Positions 11,861-23,954 of a DNA stretch of 64,000 bases are shown in pieces. The position numbers were made by a program, and so were the translations under genes. Where the stretch lies: assembly GCF_035046505.1 (NCBI RefSeq), contig NC_089825.1:1887029-1951028 (forward strand), read 5' to 3'. The notes under the pieces were generated by a model. The model saw only the letters and a list, made by a program, of their open reading frames with translations, made no database searches and had not been told where the DNA came from. Positions within the stretch are counted from its first letter, which is position 1; each line of letters begins with the position of its first letter. This DNA comes from Tiliqua scincoides. Taxonomy: Eukaryota > Chordata > Lepidosauria > Squamata > Scincidae.

Positions 11861-12210
11861 AGGAGGTCTGGTCTAGAGGGTAGAGCCTTCATTTGCCTGA
11901 AGATTAACATCCACAAGGTCACCAGTTCGAGGCCACTGGCACCATGCGACCTTGAAGCAGCTGACAAGCTGCAGCTGAGCTGTTCCATCTGCTTGGAGCG
12001 TGGGAGGATGGAGGCCAGAATGTTAAACCAGATCGGAGTGTAACACCTTGAATGTAGTGGTTCTTGAAAGAAAGAACCTTCTTTCAATTTGTAAAAATCC
12101 CTGCGTGGATTTAATAAGCCTGCCTATGTAAACCGCCTTGAATAAAGTCTTGAATAAAGACCAAGAAAGGCGGTATATAAATACTGTATATTATTATTAT
12201 ATTATTATTC
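11861..12210 (+). mobile_element. tRNA-derived SINE with L2-like tail
   Basis: The head contains a tRNA-type B-box (AGTTCGAGGCC, 11924-11934) preceded by an A-box-like segment (TAGAGGGTAGAG). The tail runs through TGTAAACCGCCTTG and AAAGGCGGTATATAAATACTG, then an (ATT)n run. The same tail closes the L2-like elements at 18418 and 60808, which suggests the SINE borrows that LINE's machinery. A 15-bp direct duplication (ATTTATTGTCTGGCA) lies just upstream at about 11832-11862. Confidence 0.78.
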
Positions 12211-13149
12211 CCCCAACATTCTGCTTACACGTAAGCAACTTTTCAATATCCTTAAATACTAAAGAGGTTTGACTAGCAAATAGTCACTCTCCTGAGTGCC
12301 CAAACAAAGGGTCACTCTCCGGGGTGTCCACACACGCTGCTCGCAGAAACTGTTGCTCGCAGACTGGATGTCCAGACAGGTAGCTATGCCTTGCGCTTTG
12401 AACTCTTTCTCTTCCCTCACCCCCTTGTTCCCTTCTCTCCCCATCTTTAGCTAGCAACAGGGGTTGGCAGAGCAGGGAACCCTGACATCCTTCCCTACCA
12501 TTCTTCTTTCTGATTTCTTCAGATGCACCAAATACACTCACACAACACTGCACTCACCACTGTAGGACACTCTGGTTAGACACTACAATAGTCCTTTACT
12601 GATTTATTTTGGATATCTATTTTGTCTCCCTTTTAATAAAGCTGTAATCATTTATTGTCAGTCTCTTCTTTAAGTAAAGGGAATTTCTGCAGAACGCTGG
12701 TTCGCACCCAGTCTAAGGTCCCAGTGTTCCAATAGACCGGGTGTACTAATTCCCCTAAACAACTAAACCAGGCTCTTTCAGTAACAGCTGAGGATTCAAA
12801 AACAAATTCAGAAATGTTTTTGGTCCTGCACTTGTCTTGGTCTTGCCCTCACCTCATGCCTCGCACAACTGCAAAAACTAAAAGCAGATTATGAATTCTT
12901 CAATACTAATTTTTGGTATTCCAAACACATAACGTGAGAGTAATCACATTGGTCTATGTCACTCCATGGAATTAGGGCTTCTTAGCAATGAAATATTGAT
13001 AAAGGCCTTATAAAAACCTGCTTGAGTGGGAGATCTCAGTCGGGTTGCAGTAATAAGTTTTTGTCAGCTGCAATCCACATTTTTTTTTTACTTGTAATCC
13101 TATTCAAGTTAACATAACTGCTCTGCTGTTATTCTTCTTGCATCCCACA
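12211..13149. other. Unrecognised sequence, no gene seen
   Basis: Mixed AT-rich and pyrimidine-rich sequence. No exon or repeat family was recognised on either strand. Confidence 0.4.
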
Positions 13150-13612
13150 ACTAGGCAGACCTTGAGCAGCAAGTACAAGCTTGGAGCGACCATCTTGCAA
13201 TGTTTGGCCTCCGCCTCAATGTCAAGAAGACAGAGTACATGATGTCAAGTCGAAGATCTACTGGACGGTCATCTGGCCGGTTGCACTCTGCGCAGCTGAA
13301 TGTTGGCCGGCGACAAGAGAAGCTGAACGTTGCCTCGGTGTCATGGAGACAAAGATGCTGTGTTGGATCAGTGGCATCACTCATTTCGACCACATCCGCC
13401 ATGACAACATCCGGTAGCAGTACGGCGTCACCGTCAGGTTGAGAGAAGCCCGGCTTCAATGGTACAGCCACATTCTATGCACCAGCAGCGATACGCTGGT
13501 GCAGAAGGGCCTTCAGTTGGAGGTCAATGGCCAACGACCGAAGCAGTGCTGGCTTGACATGCTGCCACCACACGGGACAAATGCTGAGGAAGAGGAAGAA
13601 AACTGCTCTGCT
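13150..13612 (+). mobile_element. RTE-like LINE remnant with internal deletions
   Basis: Frame pieces read 'MFGLRLNVKKTEYMM', 'VALCAAECWPATREAERCLG', 'MLCWISGITHFDHIRHDNIR' and 'REARLQWYSHIL', then an acidic 'GTNAEEEEE' end. This is the order of the C-terminal half of an RTE/BovB-type ORF2. The part between KKTEYMM and the SKIYWTV segment (normally holding the YLG motif) is deleted. A second deletion precedes the acidic end, and a stop codon and a frame change lie between HDNIR and the REARLQW segment. The copy is inactive. It is a different family from the hairpin-tailed LINE. Confidence 0.75.
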
Positions 13613-15111
13613 GTGAGTCAGCAACAAGTTGATGAATTTGTACCTGAACACAAGTGGCAGGTCCTAATAAGTCCCGTGCTGCAGGTGTGCGCTCTGAATG
13701 TCTCTTTTCAAAATATTAAATAATTCAGTGTAAAACTTATGAATAATCCAGCAGAGAGATAAAGAGAGATCTGATCAGAGGCGAAAAAGAATATTCAGTA
13801 TATATGTGTGTTCTCTCGCCTCCCCCCCCACCCTGCCCCGCAATCTCTGCTAATGCCAAGTGCTGTTTGCCAGCACCGATCTCTTTAATTAGATTTCCTC
13901 GTGGGACAAATAATGAACAAGCAGAAAGGATGTAAGTGGAAAATCTCAGATTAATGAGATAACTGCCTGCATTCTGGGCAGTGTCGTTCATGTTGAGGGG
14001 CTCCTGCTTCAGATAAGGGTGCAGCTTGTCTGCCAGAAGATGGATTTTCCACCCATCCTTAGAAGCAGCATCCTCATTCTGCAGAAATTTCAGCCCAGAG
14101 CAATGCTCAGGAAGCCAGTGTTTCCCCAGGGCCCAAAGGGATGCTGCTTCTGAACTAAGAGCCTCCATTTAACCGTGATAAATAAACAGAGCCTCCATGT
14201 TTGGGGGCAGGATACCTGAATACAGGTGCTGGGGACAAGCAATAGATGTGGACTGTTGGCTTTCATAATCACCTCAGCCGCAGCAGCTGCTGCTCCTCAC
14301 TGGTTCTGGGTCACCTTCACCGACCAGCCACCAGGTCTGCCATGTACCTGATCTTCTGAGTGAGCAGCAAGCAGACATTTCCATGAAGTGTGGCCATTCA
14401 GAGTAGATGCTACTGGATCAGAAGGACCAACAACCTGGCTCAGGGTAAGGCAGCATTGTATCTCTCTTGCAAATGGTGTGGCTGGGAATTGAGACTGGGT
14501 TTTTTAAGCAAGAAGACATCATGAAATGATCCACCCTGAGGGGGGCTGGAAGGAAGGGAGAGGGGAGTCGGGAGAATGAATGAAAACTCTAGGTTCCACC
14601 TGGAGATCAAAAACACGTTTACACTCTGCTGCCATCCCAGCCTTCATTGTTCTTTCCAAGGCCTGCCTGATGCAAAGCCAAGGTGACTCACCCTGTTCTT
14701 AGCTCAGCGTTTTCCAGTATGTCCCCCTTCTGCGGTGCTGCCCAGCCCTTTGGAAGGATGTGTGTGGCCAGCAGGGTGTGAAAAAAGTGGTGAGCTGAAG
14801 GGTGTAGGGTGTCAGGCTCCCTCCCCCTTGCCAAAGAGGCCGTTGGGCAGGCGTGCCGAGCCTTCCCAGAAGAATTACTCACTCAAAGAAGTGGGAACAC
14901 CAACTATCCGGTTCCAGGCTCTGTTGATGTAGGCCCTGAAGGATATGACCAGCTACAATGTGGGGAAAGGGGGGGGATGGTTCATCCCATCTGGTGAGAG
15001 CTTCATGCCCACCAAGCCGGATGGGCCCACCAAGCCCACCACCTTCATGCTCATCAAGCCGGATTCAACTTGGTATGCCCAACAGTTGAATGGTAGCCTC
15101 ATGGAAGCCCT
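13613..15111. other. Unrecognised sequence, no gene seen
   Basis: The minus-strand open frame at 13737-14168 has no recognisable domain and lacks convincing splice borders. The stretch 15000-15060 holds a short imperfect repeat of ACCAAGCC/TCAAGCCGGAT. No gene is supported. Confidence 0.4.
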
Positions 15112-15738
15112 TTTGTTGTTGTTGCTGTTGTTGTTGGCAACCTTCAGTCTGGAAAGACTCTGGTATCGCGCTCTGAAAGGTGGTTCTGGAACAGCATCTA
15201 GTGTGGCTGAAAAGGCCAATTCGGGAGTGACAATCCTTTCCACACCAGGAGCAAGTGCAGTCTGTCCCTGGTCTGTCTCCCTGGCTGTGGACCTTCCTCC
15301 TTTGCCTCGGTCTGTTGGCCAAGTGTCTCTTCAAACTGGGAAAGGCCATGCTGCACAGCCTGCCTCCAAGCGGGCCGCTCAGAGGCCAGGGTTTTCCACC
15401 TGTTGAGGTCCACTCCTAAGGCCTTCAGATCCCTCTTGCAGATGTCCTTGTATCACAGCTGTGGTCTATCTGCAGGGCGCTTTCCTTGCACAAGTTCTCC
15501 ACAGAGGAGATCTTTTGGGATCCGACCATTGCCCATTCTCATGACATGACCGAGCCAACGCAGGCGTCTCTGTTTCAGCAGTGCATACATGCTAGGGATT
15601 CCAGCACGTTCCATGACTGTGTTGTTTGGAACTTTGTCCTGCCAGGTGATGCCGAGGATGCATCAGAGGCAGCGCATGTGGAAAGCATTCAGTTTCCTCT
15701 CCTGTTGTGAGCGAAGAGTCCATGACTCGCTGCAGTAC
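15112..15738 (-). mobile_element. LINE family A, 3' part
   Basis: Minus-strand copy with an (AAC)n-like tail at 15112-15136, the tail hairpin, then ORF2 C-terminal sequence including the WRQAVQHGLSQFEETL segment and the upstream 'SLLYCSESWTLRSQQERKLN' segment. The family match stops near 15738, so it is 5'-truncated there. A few frame changes separate the coding pieces. Confidence 0.85.
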
Positions 15739-16751
15739 AGAAGACTGGCCATAACTATAGGTTGTGGTGGGCACAGTTTTGACTCTGGTAAACAGTTGTA
15801 TATGTGATGGCAGGGCAGTCCCATCTTGCATGTGCCCCTCACTCTCGCCTCTCCCGTCAAAGCCACCACACACAGCAGCCATTCTGGTCAGTCTAGGGCT
15901 TCCATGAGGTGGACATTCTATGGTAGAGTCGAGCATCATGATGAACAGAATGAAGACCCACCAAACTGAAAGTCCCATGGGGTGAATCTTTGTCTCATCT
16001 CCTTTCCAGGCTCAGCCTTACTTTCCTGTCGCCATGGTGGCAGATCAGATCCAGGGAGCCCTTTGCTGGGCAGCCTTTCTTGCAAAGAGCTGCTGCAGGT
16101 AACCTGAATTTCCCATTTTCCAGTAGATTGCCTTTACTCATCCTAAAGCTAAGTCATATGTTGTTTGGTCCTACAGCACCTGTTACCTGCTTAAGAATCC
16201 AGTCTGTATTCCAGTAAATACCTGCAGCTCTTGGATAAGTGGACTTCCTTGTGCACCTCCATATCCAGATCTGTTTTGTGCAGATACAGAGAGTCTTGTG
16301 GTGAGCAGCCAAGCAGAGCATGTGGTTTGGAAGCTGCAGCTCAGAAGTGATTGGTGGATTAGGGGAAATATCTTGAAGTCAGGTTGCATTGTGGTTGGAA
16401 GACCTCAGTTCCAAGTCCTGGCTGAGGATGGCCCAGAGCAAATCATTCCTGCCGAGAAGAACTTGGCTGACTTTTCATCAGCTTCAAAATTGGAACTAAA
16501 GAAATGGACCATTTTGCTGGGGTAGACATTTTCCCATAAATAATACATGCTGAATACACTCTGTTCACCCCCAAACAGTTAAGTAATATTGCTGTTTCCA
16601 CTTGCCCGGATTACTTACACTGGCCCAATTGTTTTATCATGAAAACAATTATGTCACAATGGTGTCTATGTTGTGGTGACATGATGGAACATGAGTTAGC
16701 CTTCTGGGTGTACATTCAGACAGATGAAGGCAAATGAGAACAGTTGAGAGT
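15739..16751. other. Unrecognised sequence, no gene seen
   Basis: The minus-strand frame continues out of the LINE to 15978 but shows no family similarity. No splice-supported exon was found up to the hAT element. Confidence 0.4.
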
Positions 16752-17197
16752 CAGGGATGTGTGGTGGGTGGGGAGGCAGGTGAGGCAGAACCTCCCCACC
16801 AGAGTCCTTTAAAAATTGCTGCTGCCACAATGTAAGGAGCCGGTGGCGTAGCTGGAGGGGGGCAGAGCACTCAGCCTGGCAGGGAGGTGGGCGAGTGGCA
16901 CCTCCCTTTGGAGCCATTCCTGGTGGGGAGGGGAACAGAGCCATATGGCTCCGTTTTGCCCCCCCTGCCAGGAATGGCTCCAAAGGGAGGGGCCGCTTGC
17001 CCACTTTCCTGGCAGGCTGAGTGCTCCGCCCCCCCTCCAGCTATGCCACCTGAAGGAGCTCAAGCACTCTCAACTCACGGGCTTCGGGTGTGGGTAGAGT
17101 GAGCTTGAACACCTCACATGGTGGCAGCAGCGCTTTTCAAAGGACTCCAGTGGGGAGGCTCTGCCTCACCTGCCTTCCCACCCATGGCACGTCCCTG
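16752..17197. mobile_element. hAT MITE (family D) split by a nested element
   Basis: The ends are CAGGGATGTGTGGTGGG and CCCACCCATGGCACGTCCCTG. The 8-bp duplication TTGAGAGT is perfect on both sides (16744-16751 and 17198-17205). A family C element (16841-17051) sits inside, so D inserted first. Without the insert the D element is about 235 bp. Confidence 0.88.
16841..17051. mobile_element. hAT palindromic element (family C) nested in family D
   Basis: Left end CGGTGGCGTAGCTGGAGGGG and right end CCTCCAGCTATGCCACCT are inverted copies, and the whole element is close to a palindrome. Flanking 8-mers are TAAGGAGC and GAAGGAGC (7 of 8). It is a C-family subtype with GGAGCACTCAGCC rather than TGCAAAGCACTAAG in its arms, shared with 43619 and 62950. 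Confidence 0.8.
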
Positions 17198-17205
17198 TTG
17201 AGAGT

Positions 17206-18417
17206 GAGGGCAAGTGAAGGCTCTTTAAATGAATAAGCACATACTTTTGCAAGGAGCACCAAAAAGTTATTAAAGAAAAAAGAAGTGAGTAGCTTCAGCA
17301 GGGGTATAATATTGTGGACTCACTTTCCACATCTGCAAAATGGGACTAAGTAAGAAATCGCTTTGCTGGAACACATGAATGAACAACGCTGTCTTCCATT
17401 TGTGGAAGTCAAATGAGAAATGGCACTGTCTGTTCTTCAGATTCCTTCTTTGTTGCTTTTGGATGCTCTTTCATCCACTAATCCTTGGATCTGGCAGAGT
17501 CTACTATTTTTTCTCAACCCAGTCACACCACTGTACTTTCCCAGAACCATTTGTCTGCCTACAGGTGGTCTCCTGGTGGATCCCAAAGGAGACTCCTTCT
17601 GTTTTGCAGCATAAATGTTGTCTTCCAACTTCAGACTAGTCTGCCAGAAATGTGACTGTACCTTCAGACAGGCACACACCAACCTTCATGATCATTGTTT
17701 GTGCACCAGAGAGAGAGAGAGAGAGAGAGCACTTGATCCATCCAAAGGAATTTGTCTGAGCGGATATGAGTTTGATCCCAACGTGTACTCCAGGTTCTAT
17801 TTATAAACCACTGAGTTTTATTTTAAAAGGAAAAATGAGACTACAAGAGCAGCAGAGGAAAGCCTTATTTATGTAGCTTGTGCTGCGCTGGAACATTTGA
17901 GTGTGGCCTGCCAATGGCCAAACGAGCTGCATGTAACTTCAACATGAAAATCATATGAAAAGTCAAAGGGTGATAAATTTTCTGTTGCCTTTGGCCCAGT
18001 TCCTTGGACAGGGCAACCATTTGGCTTGTGAACCAGAAGCAAATCTTGCGCAGATGATGGCCCGACTTCCAGTACCTTGAAGAAATGCAGCCCTGGGCCA
18101 ATCTTTTCTTCCTTTTCATCTCCTTCTTTAAGTATTTTTTTCCAAAATTTAAAGAGTGAAACCAGAGCTCTGCTTGGTGTGAATGAAACAGGCTCCTCCT
18201 GACTTGCATTCTTGGCAAGATTTGAGGAGGAAAAATTCACTTACCCTCTTGTTTGATGGGGTGTGTGTGTGTTTCAAAATCTTTAACTCTATTTTTTTCA
18301 CCTAAGCTGACCTGGGAGGAACTTGTGCTGTAATTTTGATTCCCCATCTGCGCAGTGGAAGAACAATTACTCCCAGGTTTATTAAAGTCATATGTCTTTA
18401 ATGTCCTCTTTTTAGCA
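17206..18417. other. Unrecognised sequence with a GA microsatellite
   Basis: A (GA)n tract lies at about 17709-17730. The minus-strand open frames at 17865-18240 overlap in two frames and have no domain pattern. No gene is supported. Confidence 0.4.
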
Positions 18418-18616
18418 GGGGGAGAGTAACTGGCCCACCTCACCCCAGCACTGTCTGTTCTAGTGGCTGTCTGCTGGTATTCATTTGCATCTTTTTAGAT
18501 TGTGAGCCCTTTTGGGACAGGGAGCCATTTAGTTATTTGATTTTTCTCTGTAAACCGCTTTGTGAACTTTAGTTGAAAAGCGGTATATAAATACTGTTGA
18601 TTGATTGATTGATGTC
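18418..18616 (+). mobile_element. L2-like LINE 3' end
   Basis: The order GGGGGAGAGTAACTGGCCCA, AGATTGTGAGCCC, GTAAACCGCTTTGTGAA, AAAGCGGTATATAAATACTG and then (TTGA)n repeats is found again, reversed, at 60808-61030. The AGATTGTGAGCCC block resembles the conserved L2/MIR-type 3' region. There is no coding sequence. Confidence 0.7.
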
Positions 18617-18947
18617 TTGCATGAAAGCCCATTCTCATACACAGGTCCCCTACAATACTTTGACAGACACATTTGACCCAAAACAACCAGGGCAGCACAA
18701 AAGGGTGCAAGCCCAGAATCATGCAATGAAACAGCAGCACATGGGGACAAGCACAAGCAAGCAAGAACATTGTTGAGAGCATCAGAAAACCATTAGACAA
18801 ATCCAGGGAGCAGAGGCCAGCCAGCGGCATTTCTGTTCTCGCTCACCTGCACCTTTTCCTGGCTCTCAGTTTATCCTGCCACGTGGTTTTAAAATCAGGC
18901 TGTATATGCCACATGTAAAATCTGAACACGAGGGGGGGAAAAGCTGG

Positions 18948-19115
18948 CATTCATCCAGTCCAGCTGGCATCCTGTTTCCAGCAGTGGCCAGCTGGACACT
19001 TTTGGGACGTCCCTAGAAGCACATGAGGGCAAGAGTTCTCCCTTGCTAATTGTCGCCTCTAGCAACTGCCAATCAAGGAAGAGTGCCCCTGGGAATGGAG
19101 GCTCCATTTAGCTGT
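18948..19115 (-). mobile_element. Old CR1-like LINE 3' fragment
   Basis: The minus-strand pattern (cf. plus-strand TCCAGTCCAGCTGGCATCCTG and CAGCAGTGGCCAGC followed by AGAAGCACATGAGGGCAAGAG) fits an old CR1 3'UTR subfamily. It is clearly more diverged than the young copies. Confidence 0.5.
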
Positions 19116-19488
19116 CAGGCCTCATACTACTTCTCAGCATGTGTATTGGGTTTTCTGAGTGTGCAAAGTGCTTCACATGCATTATCATGATAGCATCCTT
19201 GCAGCAACCCTGCCCAGTAGGTAAATGTGCTTTTCTCAATACTGCAGTTGGGGGGGCCTGGCAAAGATGGGCTTTCCTAGAGCCACTTAGTGAATTTGTG
19301 ACAATGGTGAGATCTGAGCAGGGAAAGGGCTGAGTGGCAGCTCAGTCCCTCTGTCTTTCTGCTCTGATGTACTCTGTAAATGCGACTCCTCTATCGGCCT
19401 TCATCAGATCTCATGGCAGTAAAAGTCATAAATTATTTTTCATGTTGTGACAAAGTGCTTTCTTGAATCTGTTCTAAAACTAGAGGAG

Positions 19489-19827
19489 TTGTTGGCAACC
19501 TTCAGTCTCGAAAGACTTTGGTATCGCGATCTGAATGGTGGTTCTGGAACAGTGTCTAGTGTGGCTGAAAAGGCCAATTTGGGAGTGACAATCCCTTCCA
19601 CACCGGAAGCAAGTGCAGTCTGTCCCTGGTCTGTCTCCCTGGCTATGGGCCTTCCTTCTTTGCCTCTTTGCCTCGGTCTGTTGGCCAAGTGTCTCTTCAA
19701 GCTGGGAAAGGCCATGCTGCACAGCCTGCCTCCAAGCGGGCCGCCCAGAGGCCATGGTTTCCCACCTGTTGAGGTTTCAGATCCCTCTTGCAGATGTCCT
19801 TGTATCGCAGCTGTGGTCTACCTGTAA
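19489..19827 (-). mobile_element. LINE family A, short 3' part
   Basis: Minus-strand copy with the tail GTTGGCAACCTTC, hairpin AGTCTCGAAAGACT (plus strand) and the end of ORF2 including the C-x2-C finger region. It stops at about the 'RYKDICKRDL' segment. A short deletion near 19775 removes the segment around 'GVDLN'. Confidence 0.85.
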
Positions 19828-20761
19828 ACTACTGGCCATCAATTTCATTAGGTGATCTTGAGTTAGCATGATGAGAGGGGGAGGGGGAGAAAACAAAACA
19901 ACCCCCGGCCTTCTTCCCTGCGCCACTTACAGTTGTATAAACCTCTGTCATGTCCCCGCCCCATCACTTTCCACTCTCTCCAATACTCTAAGTAAGGTAA
20001 ACATGGAAGCGTTTCACTCTCTGCCCGAAGGCAGGCCTTATATAGCCTATTTAGGTACTATAAAATTCAAACCCGCAGATGTCACCAAAAATAACTTTCA
20101 TCACTTTTTTCCCTCCTTAACCACAATGAGCTGGAAACATTCCCGGGTTGGTCAGCCAGTGTTAATCCTTCCAGCCTTCAAGCAATCAGCCAGCTTCTAA
20201 GGCAGGCTCACTTCTGATGTACTTAATGCCATTTTTCCACCTGAAAAGTCACCTTCATGCTCACTCGGAGCAAGGTTTAGAGTTACAAAAGCAAAAGGTG
20301 CATTTAAGAAGCTTGAAATATCTGACAGGGCAAACTCGGCCTGTGCCTTGTTCCCAGGGTGTATAACTATGAGAGACATGTTCTTCCACCTGCAGAGGAA
20401 CAAGAAAGGTAAGTGGGAGGAGAGGGAAGCCTTGAGGCAGGGAGTCAGGTGGGAGAGAGAGAGGCAGGGCTTCAGATTCTCCCCAGGTCAGGTTTTAATC
20501 CAAGGTGGGGAAAACTCTTGGGATGTAACTTTTATCTCACGCTGGAAGTGAGTGCTGGGAGCTGACCAGCTTCAACCTGCAGATAAGAATCAGTAGTTTT
20601 CAGCTCTTTCCTGGAGAAGGAGCTTAAAATTCTGAGATTCAGAGCAAAGTCTGAGATCTGGCAACTCCTATTTCACAATGGCACAAAACCAGCACCGACA
20701 TCCTCTCCATCTGCTAGGACCTTTCAAGCTGAGTGGGCTCCTTCCTCCTCACAGTGGTCCA
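19828..20761. other. Unrecognised sequence between LINE copies
   Basis: A stretch of purine-rich and AT-rich sequence with no exon or repeat family recognised. Confidence 0.4.
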
Positions 20762-21335
20762 TTGTTGGCAACCTTCAGTCTCGAAAGACTATGGTATCGT
20801 GCTCTGAATGGTGGTTCTGGAGCAGCGTCTAGTGTGGCTGAAAAGGCCGATTTGGGAGTGACAATCCCTTCCACACTGGGAGCAAGTGCAGTCTGACCCT
20901 GGTCTGTCTCCCTGGCTATGGGCCTTCCTTCTTTGCCTCTTTGCCTCAGACTGTTGGCCAAGTGTCTCTTCAAACTGGGAAAGGCCATGCTGCACAGCCT
21001 GCCTCCAAGCGGGCCGCTCAGAGGCCAGGGTTTCCCACCTGTTGAGGTCCACTCCTAAGGCCTTCAGATCCCTCTTGCAGATGTCCTTGTATCGCAGCTG
21101 TGGTCTACCTGTAGAGCACTTTCCTTGCACGAGTTCTCCATAGAGGAGATCCTTTGGGATCCGGCCATCATCCATTCTCACAACATGACCGAGCCAACGC
21201 AGGCGCCTCTGTTTCAGCAGTGCATACATGCTAGGGATTCCAGCTCGTTCCAGGACTGTGTTGTTTGGAACTTTGTCCTGCCAGGTGATGCAGAGGATGC
21301 ATCGGAGGCAGTACATGTGGAAAGTGTTCAGTGGA
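20762..21335 (-). mobile_element. LINE family A, 3' part with long intact frame
   Basis: Minus strand. One continuous frame runs from 'HMYCLRCILCITWQDKVPNN' through 'RRLRWLGHVVRMDDGRIPKD' to the finger 'CSQCGRDCHSQIGLFSHTRR' and the tail hairpin. It is the best preserved C-terminal ORF2 segment in the window. The catalytic RT core is missing by 5' truncation. Confidence 0.88.
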
Positions 21336-23954
21336 AAGCAGTGGAAAGCATTCACAGTGGTCACAGAACATCCAACTAACTACCCTGTGAGAAGGAGGCA
21401 AAAGAGAAGCCAGTGAGTGAGGCATCACACACACTTTCTGGGATCCTTGTCAGTTGAAGGGTGAACACAAATACTTTCAAGACATAACTAAATCATGTGT
21501 CTTTTCACCTCGAAAGTGCTAGATATATTGGCATGATTACAACATCCTGACTGCATTTCGGAGAATTGGCAGTGGGGTTTCCAGACATTGTTTCCTTTCA
21601 TTTACAATCTCTCCAGATTTGCCGTCTGTTCTCGATCTGTTGGAAGTGTGAACTTGCAATGAATATTTTCTATGTGGTAACGAGTTACCGTCCCCCAAAA
21701 GACAAATCCCTCATCTCCATTCTGAGCTCAGACAGACTCAATTTGTCCAGCTGTCCTTAATAGGCAAGATTTGATGCTGAACACATGCTAACCATGCTTG
21801 CGCCATGCTGCAAAACCCCCTTCATATCCATGTTCAACCTGCATTGTGGGGTAAGGGGAAGAGTCAGATCAAAATCAATCCGTACAACCTGATGGATTGT
21901 GGACATTTGACATATAACCTGCTAGGGAGCCTGGACTGGCCCTGTGTACACATTTAATAGTCCGAAGACCAGTTTTCTGAGATGAGACTGAGCTGGTTGG
22001 GTCAACTGCAGGAAGCAACGTGATTAGATTTGTTTTCCCTTCAGTTTTTCTAGTTTAATTTCTGCCAAAACATACAATAATTAAAAAAACAAAACAAAAA
22101 GTCAGTGCCACACACACAAAAGAAAAGGTTGCGTTCATACTGGAGGAAAACAGGAACAAAGAATTTTTTCCCACTCAAAAACAAGGGTTGATTCCAAACC
22201 CGTTGAAATGAATGATAAAAAGTTCCAGTTGACTCCAAATCAAGTCCAGACAGTGGCCAAAGTTCCTCGGGTCATGAGTGATCTGAACAGCAGCTTAGGA
22301 TGGCTTCAGGCTTGGCTGGGCCAATCCAAACATGACACACTGAAGAAGACCGTTGTGTTCTTATGAAGCTAAACTTCACCTTGGCCTCTCAAAACAATGT
22401 ACAACTTGGGCAAACCCTGGTCTCACCACACCCCATTCCCTGCCTTATGAAGTGAAATAGTTTCCCATCAGTACTGGAATTTGAATTCCTGCAGACTGCA
22501 GCATGCACTTGAAGAATGGTGTCCCCTCACATGTGTACAGGAAGCAGAAACCATGGAATTCTTTTCTCTCCCCCCCCCGCCCCTTCACTTCTAAAAACAC
22601 TGTATTCTAGGTGCTGTTTGATTCTGGATTCATTCCATTAGATACCCACTTCAAAATGAAAAGGTGGTGCAAATGTTGTGGTTGTGAATTCCTGGTTCAC
22701 AGAGGATTCCCAGTATCCGGCAAGGAAAGAAGTTGTGCTGGCCCAGGACCTCCTGCTTTCCAGAAGGTTTCAGATCAGCTCCAGAAACAGAAGGAAGCCT
22801 CTGGGGTGGGAAGAGGAAAGTGTTGAGATGTCTCCTTGCCTGCTTGTTTCAGATCCCTTGGGGCTTCCACATTCCAGGATGGAAGCCCTCAGATCCAGCA
22901 AAAGGAAGGTGGTAATCTCTCCCCCACACACTCTACTGGGACCTTGAGTTGAGGAAGGGTGGGGCTTAGTCCAGAGGCTGCACTAACCCCGCCCCCCCGT
23001 TGATGACCAGTTAGCAAGAGCAGGAATCTCAGACTGTGGCAAGCCCCTCATCTAACACCACATGTAGTGGATTGCAGGGAACCAGTTGCAAAGAACAGAT
23101 AATAAATAATTACACAAATACCCAATTACAAGAAGAGGAGTGGAAGGACTCTGGGGGATGTCATACGACAAGACCACCTTTTCAATGCAATTTAGATTAA
23201 TTAAGCAGTGAAAGACGACTGTGGGATTTTCACTGATAGCCCATGTTCCTGAGGCTGGGGAGGAAACTGGCCCCTCCTCACCCTGTTGCTTGATTGCAAC
23301 CACTCCAAAGGCAATTTGAATTAATCAGTCACTGATTGCCACTGATGGAATAGCAATGACTTCAGATGGGTTTTGCAAGGTACTTGCAATAATGAAGATT
23401 ATTTCCAAGTGATATGGCACTCTTGAGATTCAATGACTGAGATGCAGGACTGCTTAAAGCTGAATCATGTGCAGGTAACTTGTACAGTTCAGCCAGCCCA
23501 CTGCCATCCAATCTGATGGGTGACAGCTCTACAGGCAGAGGGCTTTCCTATCCTTGACACTTAACGAGTTACCTCATGGCATGAATCTAAGACCTTTAGC
23601 ATCAGAGCTGAATCTGATGCTGGAGTGAATCTAGGACCTTCTAGAACTGTCAAGGGCTGAATCTAGGACCTTCATTGCTTGGCCTTGCTTCCCCAAAGAT
23701 GTTTCATATCCCAGGAAGAATAGCATGAGTGTTGTTTGGTTTCCATTTCAATCATCTGCAATATATTGGGTTAAAATAGACTTTAGCCTCCTTTTGTTTT
23801 CATCTGTAACACAGTCCGGTGGAGAGACTGCAGCTGCATTGTCTCTTGCAGTATGCTGGAATACCATGAGGAGCAGATGGGGTCATTAGAGGCAGAAACT
23901 GCTCTAAGAACAGACACTCATGGTCATGGAGATGCAGCATTAATATTGTGAGTT
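21336..23954. other. Unrecognised sequence, no gene seen
   Basis: About 2.6 kb without a recognised exon or repeat. There are C runs near 22569 and 22989. Open frames are short and unsupported. Confidence 0.4.
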
